In this document: one piece after another, positions 8,121-17,068 of the stretch
How positions within the stretch are numbered: position 1 is the stretch's first letter
How the letters are laid out: each line of letters opens with the position of its first letter
DNA from: Micromonospora zingiberis
Lineage (GTDB): Bacteria > Actinomycetota > Actinomycetes > Mycobacteriales > Micromonosporaceae
Assembly (NCBI RefSeq): GCF_004331455.1
Contig: NZ_SJJR01000012.1
Span: 1-64,000 of the forward strand
DNA: 64,000 nt
Direction: 5' to 3'
The notes under the pieces: model-generated
What the model saw: the letters and a program-made list of their open reading frames with translations, nothing else
Told to the model about the DNA's origin: nothing
Database searches by the model: none
Position numbers and translations under genes: made by a program

Positions 8121-9570
8121 CGGCGCGAGCGGCGATGTTGCGGACCATTCCGCCGAAGACCAGCGCGTGGAACGGTGCCACGGCGGCCCAGTACGCGTGC
8201 CCGGCGAGGCCGTGCGGCAGGAAGACGGCGCGCTGCCGGTACCGGACCGCGCCGTCGTCGCCGCGCTGCACCCGAAGTTCCAGCCAGGCCCGGCCGGGTA
8301 GCCGCATCTCGGCGCGCAGTCGCAGCAACTCGCCCGGCACGATCTCCTCCACCCGCCAGAAGTCCAGCGCCTCGCCCACCCGCAGTTGGTGCGGGTGACG
8401 CCGACCCCGGCGTAGTCCCACCCCGCCGACCAGCCGGTCCAGCCAGCCGCGCACCGACCAGGCCAGCGGGAACGAGTACCAGCCGTGCTCGCCGCCGACG
8501 CCCTCGATGACCCGCCAGAGCGCCTCCGGTGACGCCGCCACCGCCCGTTCCCGCACGTCGGTGTACGCGGTGCCGCCGCTCCACTCGGGATCGCTGGGCA
8601 GCGGCTCGGCAGGGGCGTCCGCCCCGGCCGCGGTCGACCAGCGGGTCTCCACCTGGGCGTCGCGGACCTTGGCCAGGGCCAGCTCGACGGCCCGGTCGAA
8701 GCCGGTCGGCCCGCCCGGCGGGTCGGGCAGGTAGGCCGCGATGTCGTGTTCGTGGGCGATCGCCTCGTGGATCAGGCTGGCCACCAGCGGCCGAGCCAGC
8801 GCGTTGGGTACCGGGGTGACCAGCCCGACCCAGTACGACGAGAGCGTGGGCGTCAGCGGGCGTACCGGCAGCAGCAGCCGGCGGGGCAGCCCGGCGACCC
8901 GGGCGTAGCGCTGCATCATCTCGCCGAAGGTGAGCACGTCCGGGCCGGCGATGTCGAAGCCCCGGTTGACCTCGGCCGGCAGGCCCGCGCTGCCGACCAG
9001 GTAGTGCAGCACGTCCCGTACCGCGATCGGCTGGATCCGGTTGCTGACCCAACGCGGGGTGACCATCACCGGCAGCCGCTCGGTCAGGTGGCGCAGCATC
9101 TCGAACGACGCCGAGCCGGAACCGATGATCACCGCCGCCCGCAGGACCGCCGTCGGTACCCCGCTGTCCAGCAGGATCCGCCCCACCTCGCGGCGCGAGC
9201 GCAGGTGCGCCGACGGGGCCGGGTCGTCCGGCGCGGGCTCCGGCCCGCCCAGGTAGACGATCCGGCGTACGCCGGCCGCCCGGGCCGCCGCCGCGAAGTT
9301 CCGGGCGGCCTGCCGGTCGGCGGCCTCGAAGCCGGCCTGCCCGAGCGAGTGCACCAGGTAGTAGGCCACGTCGACGCCGTCGAGCGCGGCGGGCAGCGTC
9401 TCCGGCCGGCTCAGGTCCGCCTCGGCGATTTCCACCTGCCCGGCCCAGGGCACGTCGCGTAGCCGCCCGGCCCGCCGGGCCAGGCACCGTACGTCGTGTC
9501 CGGCGGCGAGCAGACGGGGCGCCAGGCGCCCACCGATGTAACCCGTCGCGCCGGTGACCAGGCATCTCAC
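8116..9570 (-). CDS. NAD(P)-binding SDR fused to DUF2867
   Basis: The 484-residue protein starts with an atypical SDR Rossmann domain of YbjT type (LVTGATGYIGG at the N-terminus, about 1-300) and ends with a DUF2867 domain (about 340-480). The family is annotated as NAD-dependent epimerase/dehydratase; the substrate is unknown and the C-terminal domain may bind a hydrophobic ligand. The GTG at 9570 is preferred over a TTG seven codons earlier because it lies next to the conserved beta strand and follows GGGG. Divergent from glyA, 35 bp away. Confidence 0.85.
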   Translation of the reverse strand: MRCLVTGATGYIGGRLAPRLLAAGHDVRCLARRAGRLRDVPWAGQVEIAEADLSRPETLPAALDGVDVAYYLVHSLGQAGFEAADRQAARNFAAAARAAGVRRIVYLGGPEPAPDDPAPSAHLRSRREVGRILLDSGVPTAVLRAAVIIGSGSASFEMLRHLTERLPVMVTPRWVSNRIQPIAVRDVLHYLVGSAGLPAEVNRGFDIAGPDVLTFGEMMQRYARVAGLPRRLLLPVRPLTPTLSSYWVGLVTPVPNALARPLVASLIHEAIAHEHDIAAYLPDPPGGPTGFDRAVELALAKVRDAQVETRWSTAAGADAPAEPLPSDPEWSGGTAYTDVRERAVAASPEALWRVIEGVGGEHGWYSFPLAWSVRGWLDRLVGGVGLRRGRRHPHQLRVGEALDFWRVEEIVPGELLRLRAEMRLPGRAWLELRVQRGDDGAVRYRQRAVFLPHGLAGHAYWAAVAPFHALVFGGMVRNIAARAE

Positions 9571-9605
9571 GTTCCCCAGTCTGCGGCCCAATAGACTCTG
9601 GCGCT

Positions 9606-10892
9606 GTGGAGACCGCGACAGGCACCTTCTGGGGGCCGGACTTCGAGCAGCTGAGCACCGGCGATCCCGAGATCGCGGAGGTGGTGCTCGGCGAACTCGA
9701 CCGGCTGCGTACCGGCTTGCAACTGATCGCCAGCGAGAACCTCACCTCACCGGCGGTGCTGGCCGCGCTGGGCTCCACGCTGACCAACAAGTACGCCGAG
9801 GGCTACCCGGGACGGCGGTACTACGGCGGCTGCGCGCAGGTGGACCGGGCCGAGGAGATCGGCATCGCCCGGGCGAAGGACCTGTTCGTCGCCGAGCACG
9901 CCAACCTCCAGCCGCACTCCGGGGCGAGCGCCAACCTGGCCGCGTACGCCGCGCTGGTGCAGCCGGGTGACACGGTGCTGGCGATGGAACTGCCGCACGG
10001 CGGGCACCTGACGCACGGCAGCCGGGTCAACTTCTCCGGCAAGTGGTTCCACACCGTCGGCTACACGGTCCGGCGGGACACCGAGCTGATCGACTACGAC
10101 GAGGTACGCGACCTCGCCCTGGCCCACCGACCCAAGATGATCATCTGCGGCGCGACGGCGTACCCGCGACTGATCGACTTCGCCCTGTTCCGGGAGATCG
10201 CCGACGCGGTCGGCGCGTACCTGATGGTGGACGCGGCGCACTTCATCGGGCTGGTCGCCGGCCAGGCCATCCCGTCGCCGGTGCCGTACGCCGACGTGGT
10301 CTGCGCCACCACGCACAAGGTGCTGCGCGGACCCCGCGGCGGCATGATCCTCTGCCGGGAGTCGCTGGCCGAGCGGATCGACAAGGCGGTCTTCCCGTTC
10401 ACCCAGGGTGGCCCGCTGATGCACGCCGTCGCGGCCAAGGCGGTCGCGTTGCGCGAGGCGGCCCAGCCGGAATACCGGCGCTACGCCGCGCAGGTGGTGG
10501 CCAACGCACAGGCGCTGGCCGACGGGCTGGCCGCCGAGGGGATGCGGCCGGTCTCCGGCGGCACCGACACCCACCTGGCGCTGATCGACCTTCAGGAGAC
10601 CGGGGTGACCGGGGCCGAGGCCGAGGCGCGGTGCGACGCGGCGACCATCACGCTGAACAAGAACGCCATCCCGTACGACCCGCGTAAGCCGATGGTCGCC
10701 TCCGGCATCCGGGTGGGCACCCCGAGCGTCACCACCCAGGGCCTGACGGAACCACAGATGCGGCAGGTAGCGGAGTTGATCGCCCGAGCGGTACGCGCCG
10801 ATCCGGCGGCCCCGGGCGGGGCCGACGAACTGGCCCGGGTCGCCGCCGACGTGGCCGAGCTGGCCGCCGAGTACCCGGCGTACCCCCGATGA
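9606..10892 (+). CDS. glyA: Serine hydroxymethyltransferase
   Basis: GlyA interconverts serine and glycine with tetrahydrofolate, feeding one-carbon units. The 428-residue PLP enzyme has the IASEN motif near the N-terminus, YAEGYPGRRYYGGC and the PLP-binding Lys238 in CATTHKVLRGPRGG. Length is normal. GTG start with little Shine-Dalgarno. Its stop overlaps the start of the next ORF (ATGA), so it is coupled to a membrane protein upstream of the ATP synthase genes. Confidence 0.96.
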   Translation: METATGTFWGPDFEQLSTGDPEIAEVVLGELDRLRTGLQLIASENLTSPAVLAALGSTLTNKYAEGYPGRRYYGGCAQVDRAEEIGIARAKDLFVAEHANLQPHSGASANLAAYAALVQPGDTVLAMELPHGGHLTHGSRVNFSGKWFHTVGYTVRRDTELIDYDEVRDLALAHRPKMIICGATAYPRLIDFALFREIADAVGAYLMVDAAHFIGLVAGQAIPSPVPYADVVCATTHKVLRGPRGGMILCRESLAERIDKAVFPFTQGGPLMHAVAAKAVALREAAQPEYRRYAAQVVANAQALADGLAAEGMRPVSGGTDTHLALIDLQETGVTGAEAEARCDAATITLNKNAIPYDPRKPMVASGIRVGTPSVTTQGLTEPQMRQVAELIARAVRADPAAPGGADELARVAADVAELAAEYPAYPR

Positions 10893-11467
10893 CCGCCTCC
10901 GGCGCCGGTGAGCCCGGCGTACCTCCGGTGCGCCCTGCCGATGACGGTGGGCCCGACGGGCCTCCGGTGAGCGCCGGTGCGTCCGGCGGATCTGCGGTGG
11001 GCGCCGCCGGTGGGGCGGCCGGGGTGTTCCCGAAGGCCGCGCCGCGGGCGGGGGAGCCCGGGGCGATCCGGGCCCGGCTGCCGCACCTGCGCCTGCCGCT
11101 GCTCGCCTGCGCGGCGCTGGCCGCGGTCGTGGTACCCGGCGCGGCCTGGCTGCGCGGCCCGACCGACGCGGCCGGGGTGGCCGCCGGCATCGTCCTGGTG
11201 ATCGTCAGCTACCTCATCTCCAGCATCTCGGTGGCCTGGGCCGACGCGGTGGACCCGAAGCTGATCATGTCGGTGGGGTTGGCCACCTACGTGATGAAGG
11301 TGGTCATCCTGGGGGTGGTGATGATCGCGGTCGCGGCGACCGGCTGGCCCGGCCTGCCGGCGATGGGGGTGGCGATCATCGCGGCCGTGGTGGTGTGGAC
11401 CGGAGCCCACCTGACCTGGGCTTTGCGCACGCCCCTGCCCACTGTGCAGCGTTCGGTCGAGCACTGA
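10889..11467 (+). CDS. Putative membrane protein upstream of atp operon
   Basis: This 192-residue product has a Gly/Ala/Pro-rich N-terminal tail of about 65 residues, then four predicted membrane helices (about 70-88, 97-120, 128-150 and 155-175). Position, size and topology resemble the ATP-synthase-associated AtpI-type small membrane proteins that precede atpB in actinobacteria, but no diagnostic motif is visible. It is translationally coupled to glyA through ATGA. It may assist c-ring assembly or Mg uptake, as proposed for AtpI; this is inference from position only. Confidence 0.7.
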   Translation: MTASGAGEPGVPPVRPADDGGPDGPPVSAGASGGSAVGAAGGAAGVFPKAAPRAGEPGAIRARLPHLRLPLLACAALAAVVVPGAAWLRGPTDAAGVAAGIVLVIVSYLISSISVAWADAVDPKLIMSVGLATYVMKVVILGVVMIAVAATGWPGLPAMGVAIIAAVVVWTGAHLTWALRTPLPTVQRSVEH

Positions 11468-11500
11468 CCGTACGGATGGCGTTTCCCGGGCGTTTCGTCG

Positions 11501-11524
11501 TCCTGTCTGGCTGGCCGGACAGGA
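11501..11524 (+). terminator. Hairpin between glyA unit and atpZ
   Basis: TCCTGTCTGG and CCGGACAGGA pair over 10 bp (one G-U) around a CTGG loop, 34 nt after the preceding stop. This is a plausible end of the glyA transcript. Confidence 0.5.
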
Positions 11525-11600
11525 GTACTCTGACCCGAGGCCTACCCGCCGGCACCCGTCGCCCGCACGCTGCTCGCAGTGTGGGGGGTGCCGCACACTC

Positions 11601-11626
11601 GCGAAACACTCGGCTGATAGTGTTCG
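11601..11626. promoter_or_regulatory. Inverted repeat just before atpZ start
   Basis: GCGAAACACT and AGTGTTCGC form an inverted repeat with one bulged A around an 8-nt centre, ending 7 bp before the atpZ ATG. It could be an operator or a translational hairpin controlling the ATP synthase genes. Function not known. Confidence 0.4.
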
Positions 11627-11633
11627 CCTCGTC

Positions 11634-11855
11634 ATGGCCGACAACCCACACCACAAGAGCCCCGGCGAGTACTCGTCCAAGGGCGCGGCGGGAGCCGTAC
11701 TCGGCTACCTGTTCGCCGGCATCGTGGTGTGGGGGTTCCTCGGCTGGTTGGCGGGGGAGTTTCTGGGCCTGCCGACCGGCATCGGGATCGCCGTGGGCAT
11801 GATGCTCGGCGCAGCCGGAGCGATCTACCTGATCATGAAGAGGCTCAGTGCCTGA
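11634..11855 (+). CDS. atpZ: AtpZ/AtpI-family small membrane protein
   Basis: The 73-residue protein has two membrane helices (about 22-42 and 48-68) joined by a Gly-rich turn (LAGEFLGLPTGIGIAVG), the AtpZ/AtpI pattern. In several bacteria AtpI helps assemble the c-ring or supplies Mg; it is not part of the mature enzyme. It lies 42 bp before atpB and is probably first in the ATP synthase transcript. Confidence 0.8.
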   Translation: MADNPHHKSPGEYSSKGAAGAVLGYLFAGIVVWGFLGWLAGEFLGLPTGIGIAVGMMLGAAGAIYLIMKRLSA

Positions 11856-11897
11856 GTGCCGGCACGCGCGGGTCTGTCGAGTGCGGAGGATGACACG

Positions 11898-12677
11898 GTG
11901 AGCGGACAGTTGGTCGCCGCAGAGGGCCTTCCCTGGCCCCCCAGAGTCGGAGACTTCTACCCGCCGGATCTCGCCGGCCCGTGGGTCACGAAGTTCACGC
12001 TGATGGTCTGGCTGGCCGTCGGGATTCTGATCATCTTCTTCATGGTCGCCTACCGGAACCCGAAGCTGGTGCCGAGCAAGGGCCAGTGGGTGGCGGAGTC
12101 GATCTACGGCCTGGTGCGGGACAACATCGCCCGGGAACAGATGGGCAAGGACGGGATCAAGTTCGCCCCGTACTTCACCGTGCTGTTCTGCTTCATCGCG
12201 CTGACCAACCTCTTCGGGATCACCCCCGGGTTGCAGATCTCGCCGAACTCGCACATCGCCTTCCCGATCGTGCTCGCCCTGGTCTCCTTCGTGTTGTACA
12301 TCTACGCGGGCGTCCGCAAGCACGGTCTGGGTCAGTACCTCAAGCAGAGCCTGATCCTGCCGGGCGTGCCGTGGCCGATGCACATCCTGCTGATTCCGAT
12401 CGAGTTTCTGCAGACGTTCATCGTCCGGCCGTTCACGCTGGCGGTGCGTCTCTTCGCCAACATGTTCGCCGGCCACCTGATCCTGCTGGTCTTCACCGTC
12501 GGTGGCTTCGTGATGCTCGCCTCGGACAGCCTCTTCATCCAGGTGTCCTCGGTTGCCGCGTTCCTGATGGCGATCCTGATGGCCTTCTTCGAGGTGCTCG
12601 TCTCGCTGCTGCAGGCGTACGTCTTCGTGATCCTGTCCGCCAACTACATCGGCAGCTCGCTGGCAGACGAGCACTGA
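11898..12677 (+). CDS. atpB: ATP synthase Fo subunit a
   Basis: Subunit a forms the proton half-channels against the c-ring. The 259-residue integral membrane protein has five or six helices and the essential stator Arg184 in LAVRLFANMFAGH. The GTG at 11898 is chosen because GGAGGA ends 7 nt before it; an upstream in-frame GTG at 11856 has no ribosome-binding site and would add non-conserved residues. Confidence 0.96.
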   Translation: MSGQLVAAEGLPWPPRVGDFYPPDLAGPWVTKFTLMVWLAVGILIIFFMVAYRNPKLVPSKGQWVAESIYGLVRDNIAREQMGKDGIKFAPYFTVLFCFIALTNLFGITPGLQISPNSHIAFPIVLALVSFVLYIYAGVRKHGLGQYLKQSLILPGVPWPMHILLIPIEFLQTFIVRPFTLAVRLFANMFAGHLILLVFTVGGFVMLASDSLFIQVSSVAAFLMAILMAFFEVLVSLLQAYVFVILSANYIGSSLADEH

Positions 12678-12770
12678 CCCACAGACCCGGCGGGCCGCCC
12701 GGCCCGACCAAGCTTCCGGCATGACCGCGTACGCGTGAACCTCACGCGTCTACTAGGAGGAATACCAGCG

Positions 12771-12998
12771 ATGTACGTTACTGCCGCCGTCGAGGGCAGC
12801 GTCAACACCATTGGCTACGGCCTCGCCGCCATCGGTGGTGCCATCGGTGTCGCCATCATCTTCTCGGCCTACATCCAGGCCAGCGCCCGCCAGCCGGAGT
12901 CGGCCGGCTACAACCGCACCTGGCTGATCCTGGGCTTCGCCATGGCCGAGGCGCTCGCGCTGTTCGGCCTGGTGCTCGCGTTCGCAGTCGGCGGCTGA
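12771..12998 (+). CDS. atpE: ATP synthase Fo subunit c
   Basis: This 75-residue hairpin of two membrane helices forms the rotor ring. The polar loop reads ARQPE and the proton-carrying Glu60 sits in FAMAEALALFG. No Na-binding pattern is apparent, so it should be proton-driven. The ATG follows an excellent TAGGAGGAA, stronger than its neighbours, in keeping with the high copy number of subunit c. Confidence 0.97.
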   Translation: MYVTAAVEGSVNTIGYGLAAIGGAIGVAIIFSAYIQASARQPESAGYNRTWLILGFAMAEALALFGLVLAFAVGG

Positions 12999-13029
12999 CG
13001 CGCCGCACTCCTCGACCCGGAGGTCTGAC

Positions 13030-13560
13030 ATGAAACTCGCCGCCGAAGGCGTGGAGCACCACCCGCTCGTGCCGATCTGGCAGGAGCTCGTCATCGGGTC
13101 GATCGCCTTCGCCCTGCTCTGCTTCGTCCTGCTGAAGTTCGTCATGCCGCGCATGGAGACGATGTACCAGGCGCGGGTCGACGCGATCGAGGGTGGCCTC
13201 AAGCGTGCCGAGGCTGCTCAGGCCGAGGCCAACCAACTGCTGGAGCAGTACCGGGCCCAGCTCGCCGAGGTGCGTACCGAGGCGGCCCAGATTCGGGACG
13301 ACGCTCGCGCCGACGCCGAGTCGATCCGTACCGAAATCCTGGCCAAGGCCCGGGAGGAGTCCGACCGGATCATCACCGCCGGCCGGGAGTCGCTGGCCGT
13401 GGAGCGGCAGACCATCGTGCGCGAGCTGCGCGCGGAGGTCGGTGGCCTCGCGGTCGACCTGGCCAGCCGGATCGTGGGCGAGTCGCTCGCCGACGAGGCC
13501 CGCCGTAAGGGCACCGTCGAGCGGTTCCTCACCGATCTTGAGAGCGCGGGGGCCCGCTGA
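13030..13560 (+). CDS. atpF: ATP synthase Fo subunit b
   Basis: Subunit b is the peripheral stalk. The 176-residue protein has one N-terminal membrane helix (about 18-38) and a long charged helix rich in Ala, Glu and Arg. It is a single b subunit, not the b-delta fusion found in mycobacteria. Its stop overlaps the atpH start by one base (TGATG). Confidence 0.96.
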   Translation: MKLAAEGVEHHPLVPIWQELVIGSIAFALLCFVLLKFVMPRMETMYQARVDAIEGGLKRAEAAQAEANQLLEQYRAQLAEVRTEAAQIRDDARADAESIRTEILAKAREESDRIITAGRESLAVERQTIVRELRAEVGGLAVDLASRIVGESLADEARRKGTVERFLTDLESAGAR

Positions 13561-14381
13561 TGCAGGCCGCCAGCCGGGAGTCCTACGCCGCCGCCCGCAC
13601 GCGGCTGGAGGAGTACGTCTCCGGCGCCGAACCGTCGGCGGTCGCCACTACCGGCGCCGAACTGCTCGCCGTGGCGGACCTGCTGCGGCGGGAGGTCCGG
13701 CTGCGCCGGGCGCTCTCCGACCCGGCCCGCGAGGGCGCGGATCGGGCCGGGCTGCTGACCTCGGTGCTCTCCGGCAAGGTCGGCGCGGACACGCTCGACC
13801 TGCTCGGCACGCTGGTCGCCGGCCGGTGGTCGGCGCCGTCGGAGTTGCTCGACGGTGCCGAGCGCCTCGGCGTACAGGCGCTGCTCGGCAGCGCCGACCG
13901 GGCCGGCGAGCTGAGCGAGGTCGAGGACGAGCTGTTCCGCTTCGGCCAGGTGGTCGCCGCGGACCCGCAGCTGTCCAACGCCCTGTCCGACTCGAACGCG
14001 CCGGTGGCGCAGCGGGCCGAGCTGGTCGGGATGCTCCTGACGGGCAAGGCCCGGCCGGCGACGGTGCGACTGGTCGAGGCGGGCCTGGCCGGCTTCGGCG
14101 GTCGGACGTTCTCCGCCGCGCTGTCCCAGTTGGTGGAGTTGGCGGCCGAGCGGCGTGACCGGCAGGTCGCGTACGTGACCGTCGCGGCACCGCTCACCGA
14201 GGACGAGGAACGCCGGCTGGGAGACCAGCTCTCGGCCATCTACGGCCGGGCGGTCGCCGTGAAGCTTACGGTTGACCCGACGATCCTCGGCGGAGCGAGC
14301 GTCCGGGTGGGTTCGGACCTGTACGACGGGACGATCCTGCGCCGCCTCAACGAGACCCGTAACGCGCTCGCAAAGCGCTGA
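13560..14381 (+). CDS. atpH: ATP synthase F1 subunit delta
   Basis: Delta joins the peripheral stalk to the F1 head. At 273 residues it is longer than the roughly 180 of E. coli, as is usual in actinobacteria, which carry an N-terminal extension. The conserved C-terminal stretch DPTILGGASVRVGSDLYDG is present. One-base overlap with atpF. Confidence 0.95.
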   Translation: MQAASRESYAAARTRLEEYVSGAEPSAVATTGAELLAVADLLRREVRLRRALSDPAREGADRAGLLTSVLSGKVGADTLDLLGTLVAGRWSAPSELLDGAERLGVQALLGSADRAGELSEVEDELFRFGQVVAADPQLSNALSDSNAPVAQRAELVGMLLTGKARPATVRLVEAGLAGFGGRTFSAALSQLVELAAERRDRQVAYVTVAAPLTEDEERRLGDQLSAIYGRAVAVKLTVDPTILGGASVRVGSDLYDGTILRRLNETRNALAKR

Positions 14382-14473
14382 CCAGCACCCCGCGAAGCGC
14401 CCGGAGCAACAGTCGACCCGAGGACCGGTCGGTACTAGGTATCCCGGGCCCCTGATATTTAAGGAAGCAGAGG

Positions 14474-16120
14474 ATGGCCGAGCTGACCATCTCGACGGAG
14501 GAGATTCGCGGCGCCCTGGAGCGCTATGTCTCCTCCTACTCGCCCGACGTCTCCCGTGAGGAGGTCGGCACCGTCGCCGACACCGGCGACGGCATCGCCC
14601 ACGTCGAGGGCCTGCCCTCGACCATGACCAACGAGCTGCTGGAGTTCGAGGACGGCACGCTCGGCGTGGCGCTGAACCTCGACGTCCGGGAGATCGGTGT
14701 CGTCGTCCTCGGCGACTACAGCGGCCTTGAGGAGGGGCAGCGCGTCAAGCGCACCGGCCGGGTGCTCTCGGTGCCGGTCGGCGACGCCTTCCTCGGCCGC
14801 GTGGTGAACGCGCTCGGCCAGCCGATCGACGGCCTCGGCGAGATCGCCGACGAGGGCTACCGCGAGCTGGAGCTCCAGGCTCCGAACGTGATGGCCCGGC
14901 AGTCGGTGTCCGAGCCGCTGCAGACCGGAATCAAGGCCATCGACGCGATGACCCCGATCGGTCGGGGCCAGCGGCAGCTGATCATCGGTGACCGGAAGAC
15001 CGGCAAGACCACGGTCGCCCTGGACGCCATCCTCAACCAGCGGGAGAACTGGGCCTCCGGCGACCCGAAGAAGCAGGTCCGCTGCATCTACGTCGCGATC
15101 GGCCAGAAGGCCTCCACCATCGCCTCCATCAAGGGCCAGCTGGAGGAGGCGGGCGCGATGGAGTACACCACCATCGTCGCCTCCCCGGCGTCGGACCCGG
15201 CCGGCTTCAAGTACCTCGCCCCGTACACCGGCTCGTCCATCGGGCAGCACTGGATGTACGGCGGCAAGCACGTTCTGATCGTCTTCGACGACCTGAGCAA
15301 GCAGGCCGAGGCGTACCGGGCCGTGTCGCTGCTGCTGCGTCGCCCGCCGGGCCGTGAGGCGTACCCGGGTGACGTCTTCTACCTGCACTCCCGGCTGCTG
15401 GAGCGCTGCGCGAAGCTCTCCGACGAGATGGGCGGCGGCTCGATGACCGGCCTGCCGATCATCGAGACGAAGGCCAACGACATCTCGGCCTTCATCCCGA
15501 CCAACGTCATCTCGATCACCGACGGCCAGATCTTCCTGGAGACGGACCTGTTCAACCAGGGCGTCCGGCCGGCGATCAACGTCGGTACCTCGGTCTCCCG
15601 GGTCGGCGGCGCCGCGCAGGTGAAGCCGATGAAGAAGGTCTCCGGTTCGCTGCGGCTGAACCTGGCCCAGTTCCGTGAGCTGGAGGCGTTCGCCGCCTTC
15701 GCCTCCGACCTGGACAAGGCCTCCCGGGCCCAGCTCGACCGTGGTGCCCGGCTGGTGGAGCTGCTCAAGCAGCAGAACTACTCGCCGTACCCGGTGCAGG
15801 ACGAGATCGTCTCGGTCTGGGCCGGCACCGAGGGCAAGCTGGACGACGTCCCGGTCGGCGACGTGCGGCGCTTCGAGACCCAGTTCCTGGAGCACCTGCG
15901 GCGCAAGCACAGCGCCACCCTGCAGGCGATCGCGGACAACAAGTGGGACGACGAGATCATCGCCGCCCTCGACGCCGCGGTCACCGAGTTCAAGCAGGGC
16001 TTCCTCGGCCGCGAGGACGAGCGCACGGTCAACGAGGCGCCGGCGGAGCCGCTGGAGGGCGAGTCCGAGCACGAGACGGTCACCCGCTACAGCGGCGGTG
16101 CTCCGGCCGAGAAGCGTTAG
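14474..16120 (+). CDS. atpA: ATP synthase F1 subunit alpha
   Basis: The 548-residue non-catalytic nucleotide-binding subunit has its Walker A motif GDRKTGKT at 172-179 and the family signature PAINVGTSVSRVGG. A C-terminal tail of about 35 residues, rich in Glu, extends past the E. coli length, as in other actinobacteria. AAGGAAGCAGAGG precedes the ATG. Followed by atpG after 9 bp. Confidence 0.97.
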   Translation: MAELTISTEEIRGALERYVSSYSPDVSREEVGTVADTGDGIAHVEGLPSTMTNELLEFEDGTLGVALNLDVREIGVVVLGDYSGLEEGQRVKRTGRVLSVPVGDAFLGRVVNALGQPIDGLGEIADEGYRELELQAPNVMARQSVSEPLQTGIKAIDAMTPIGRGQRQLIIGDRKTGKTTVALDAILNQRENWASGDPKKQVRCIYVAIGQKASTIASIKGQLEEAGAMEYTTIVASPASDPAGFKYLAPYTGSSIGQHWMYGGKHVLIVFDDLSKQAEAYRAVSLLLRRPPGREAYPGDVFYLHSRLLERCAKLSDEMGGGSMTGLPIIETKANDISAFIPTNVISITDGQIFLETDLFNQGVRPAINVGTSVSRVGGAAQVKPMKKVSGSLRLNLAQFRELEAFAAFASDLDKASRAQLDRGARLVELLKQQNYSPYPVQDEIVSVWAGTEGKLDDVPVGDVRRFETQFLEHLRRKHSATLQAIADNKWDDEIIAALDAAVTEFKQGFLGREDERTVNEAPAEPLEGESEHETVTRYSGGAPAEKR

Positions 16121-16129
16121 GGTCGGGCC

Positions 16130-17068
16130 ATGGCGGCGCAGGTACGTGTTCTTCGTCAACGCATTCGCTCGGCGAAGGGGATGAAGAAGATCACCAAGGC
16201 GATGGAGCTCGTGGCGACGAGCCGGATCGCCAAGGCCCAGGCCCGGGTGGAGGCGTCCCTGCCGTACGCCCGAGCCATCACCGGCGTGCTCACGGCGCTG
16301 GCGTCCAACGCGCGGATCGACCACCCGATGCTGACCCCGCGCGAGCGGGTGCGGCGGGCGGGCGTGTTGCTGGTAACCGCCGACCGGGGTCTGGCCGGCG
16401 GTTACAGCTCCAACGCCATCAGGACGGCGGAGTCGCTGGTCGCGCGCCTCCAGGCCGACGGCAAGGAGCCGGTGCTCTACGTCATCGGGCGCAAGGGTGT
16501 GTCGTTCTACCGCTTCCGCAACCGGCCGATCGAGGCCAGTTGGACGGGCTTCTCGGAGCAGCCGTCGTTCAACGACGCCCGCGAGGTCGGTGAGACGCTG
16601 ATCAAGGCGTTCGTCGCCGGCGCGGACGACGAAGAGGGCGGTCCGGGGGCGGACGGCGTGCACGGGGTGGACGAGTTGCACATCGTCTACACCGAGTTCA
16701 AGTCGCTGATGACCCAGAATCCGGTCACCCGGATCATCGGTCCGTTGCAGGTCGAGGAGCGGCCCCGCTCGGAGGCGGCGCCCGGCGTGCTGCCGGACTA
16801 CGACTTCGAGCCGGACCCGGAGGCGCTGCTCGACGCGCTGCTGCCGAAGTACATCAACACGCGGATCTACGCGGCGTTGCTGGAGTCGGCGGCCAGCGAG
16901 TCGGCGGCCCGTCGGCGGGCGATGAAGAGCGCCACCGACAACGCCGAAGAGATGATCGACAAGTACACGCGTGAGATGAACTCGGCCCGCCAGGCCGGGA
17001 TCACCCAGGAGATCAGTGAGATCGTCGGCGGCGCTAACGCGCTGGCCGCGTCGGGAAGTGAAGTGTGA
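16130..17068 (+). CDS. atpG: ATP synthase F1 subunit gamma
   Basis: Gamma is the central rotor shaft. The 312-residue product has the N-terminal helix RIRSAKGMKKITKAMELV and the C-terminal helix ending in QEISEIVGGANAL. An Asp/Glu/Gly-rich insert (about 164-185) resembles the actinobacterial gamma loop linked to limiting ATP hydrolysis in mycobacteria. It overlaps the atpD start. Confidence 0.96.
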   Translation: MAAQVRVLRQRIRSAKGMKKITKAMELVATSRIAKAQARVEASLPYARAITGVLTALASNARIDHPMLTPRERVRRAGVLLVTADRGLAGGYSSNAIRTAESLVARLQADGKEPVLYVIGRKGVSFYRFRNRPIEASWTGFSEQPSFNDAREVGETLIKAFVAGADDEEGGPGADGVHGVDELHIVYTEFKSLMTQNPVTRIIGPLQVEERPRSEAAPGVLPDYDFEPDPEALLDALLPKYINTRIYAALLESAASESAARRRAMKSATDNAEEMIDKYTREMNSARQAGITQEISEIVGGANALAASGSEV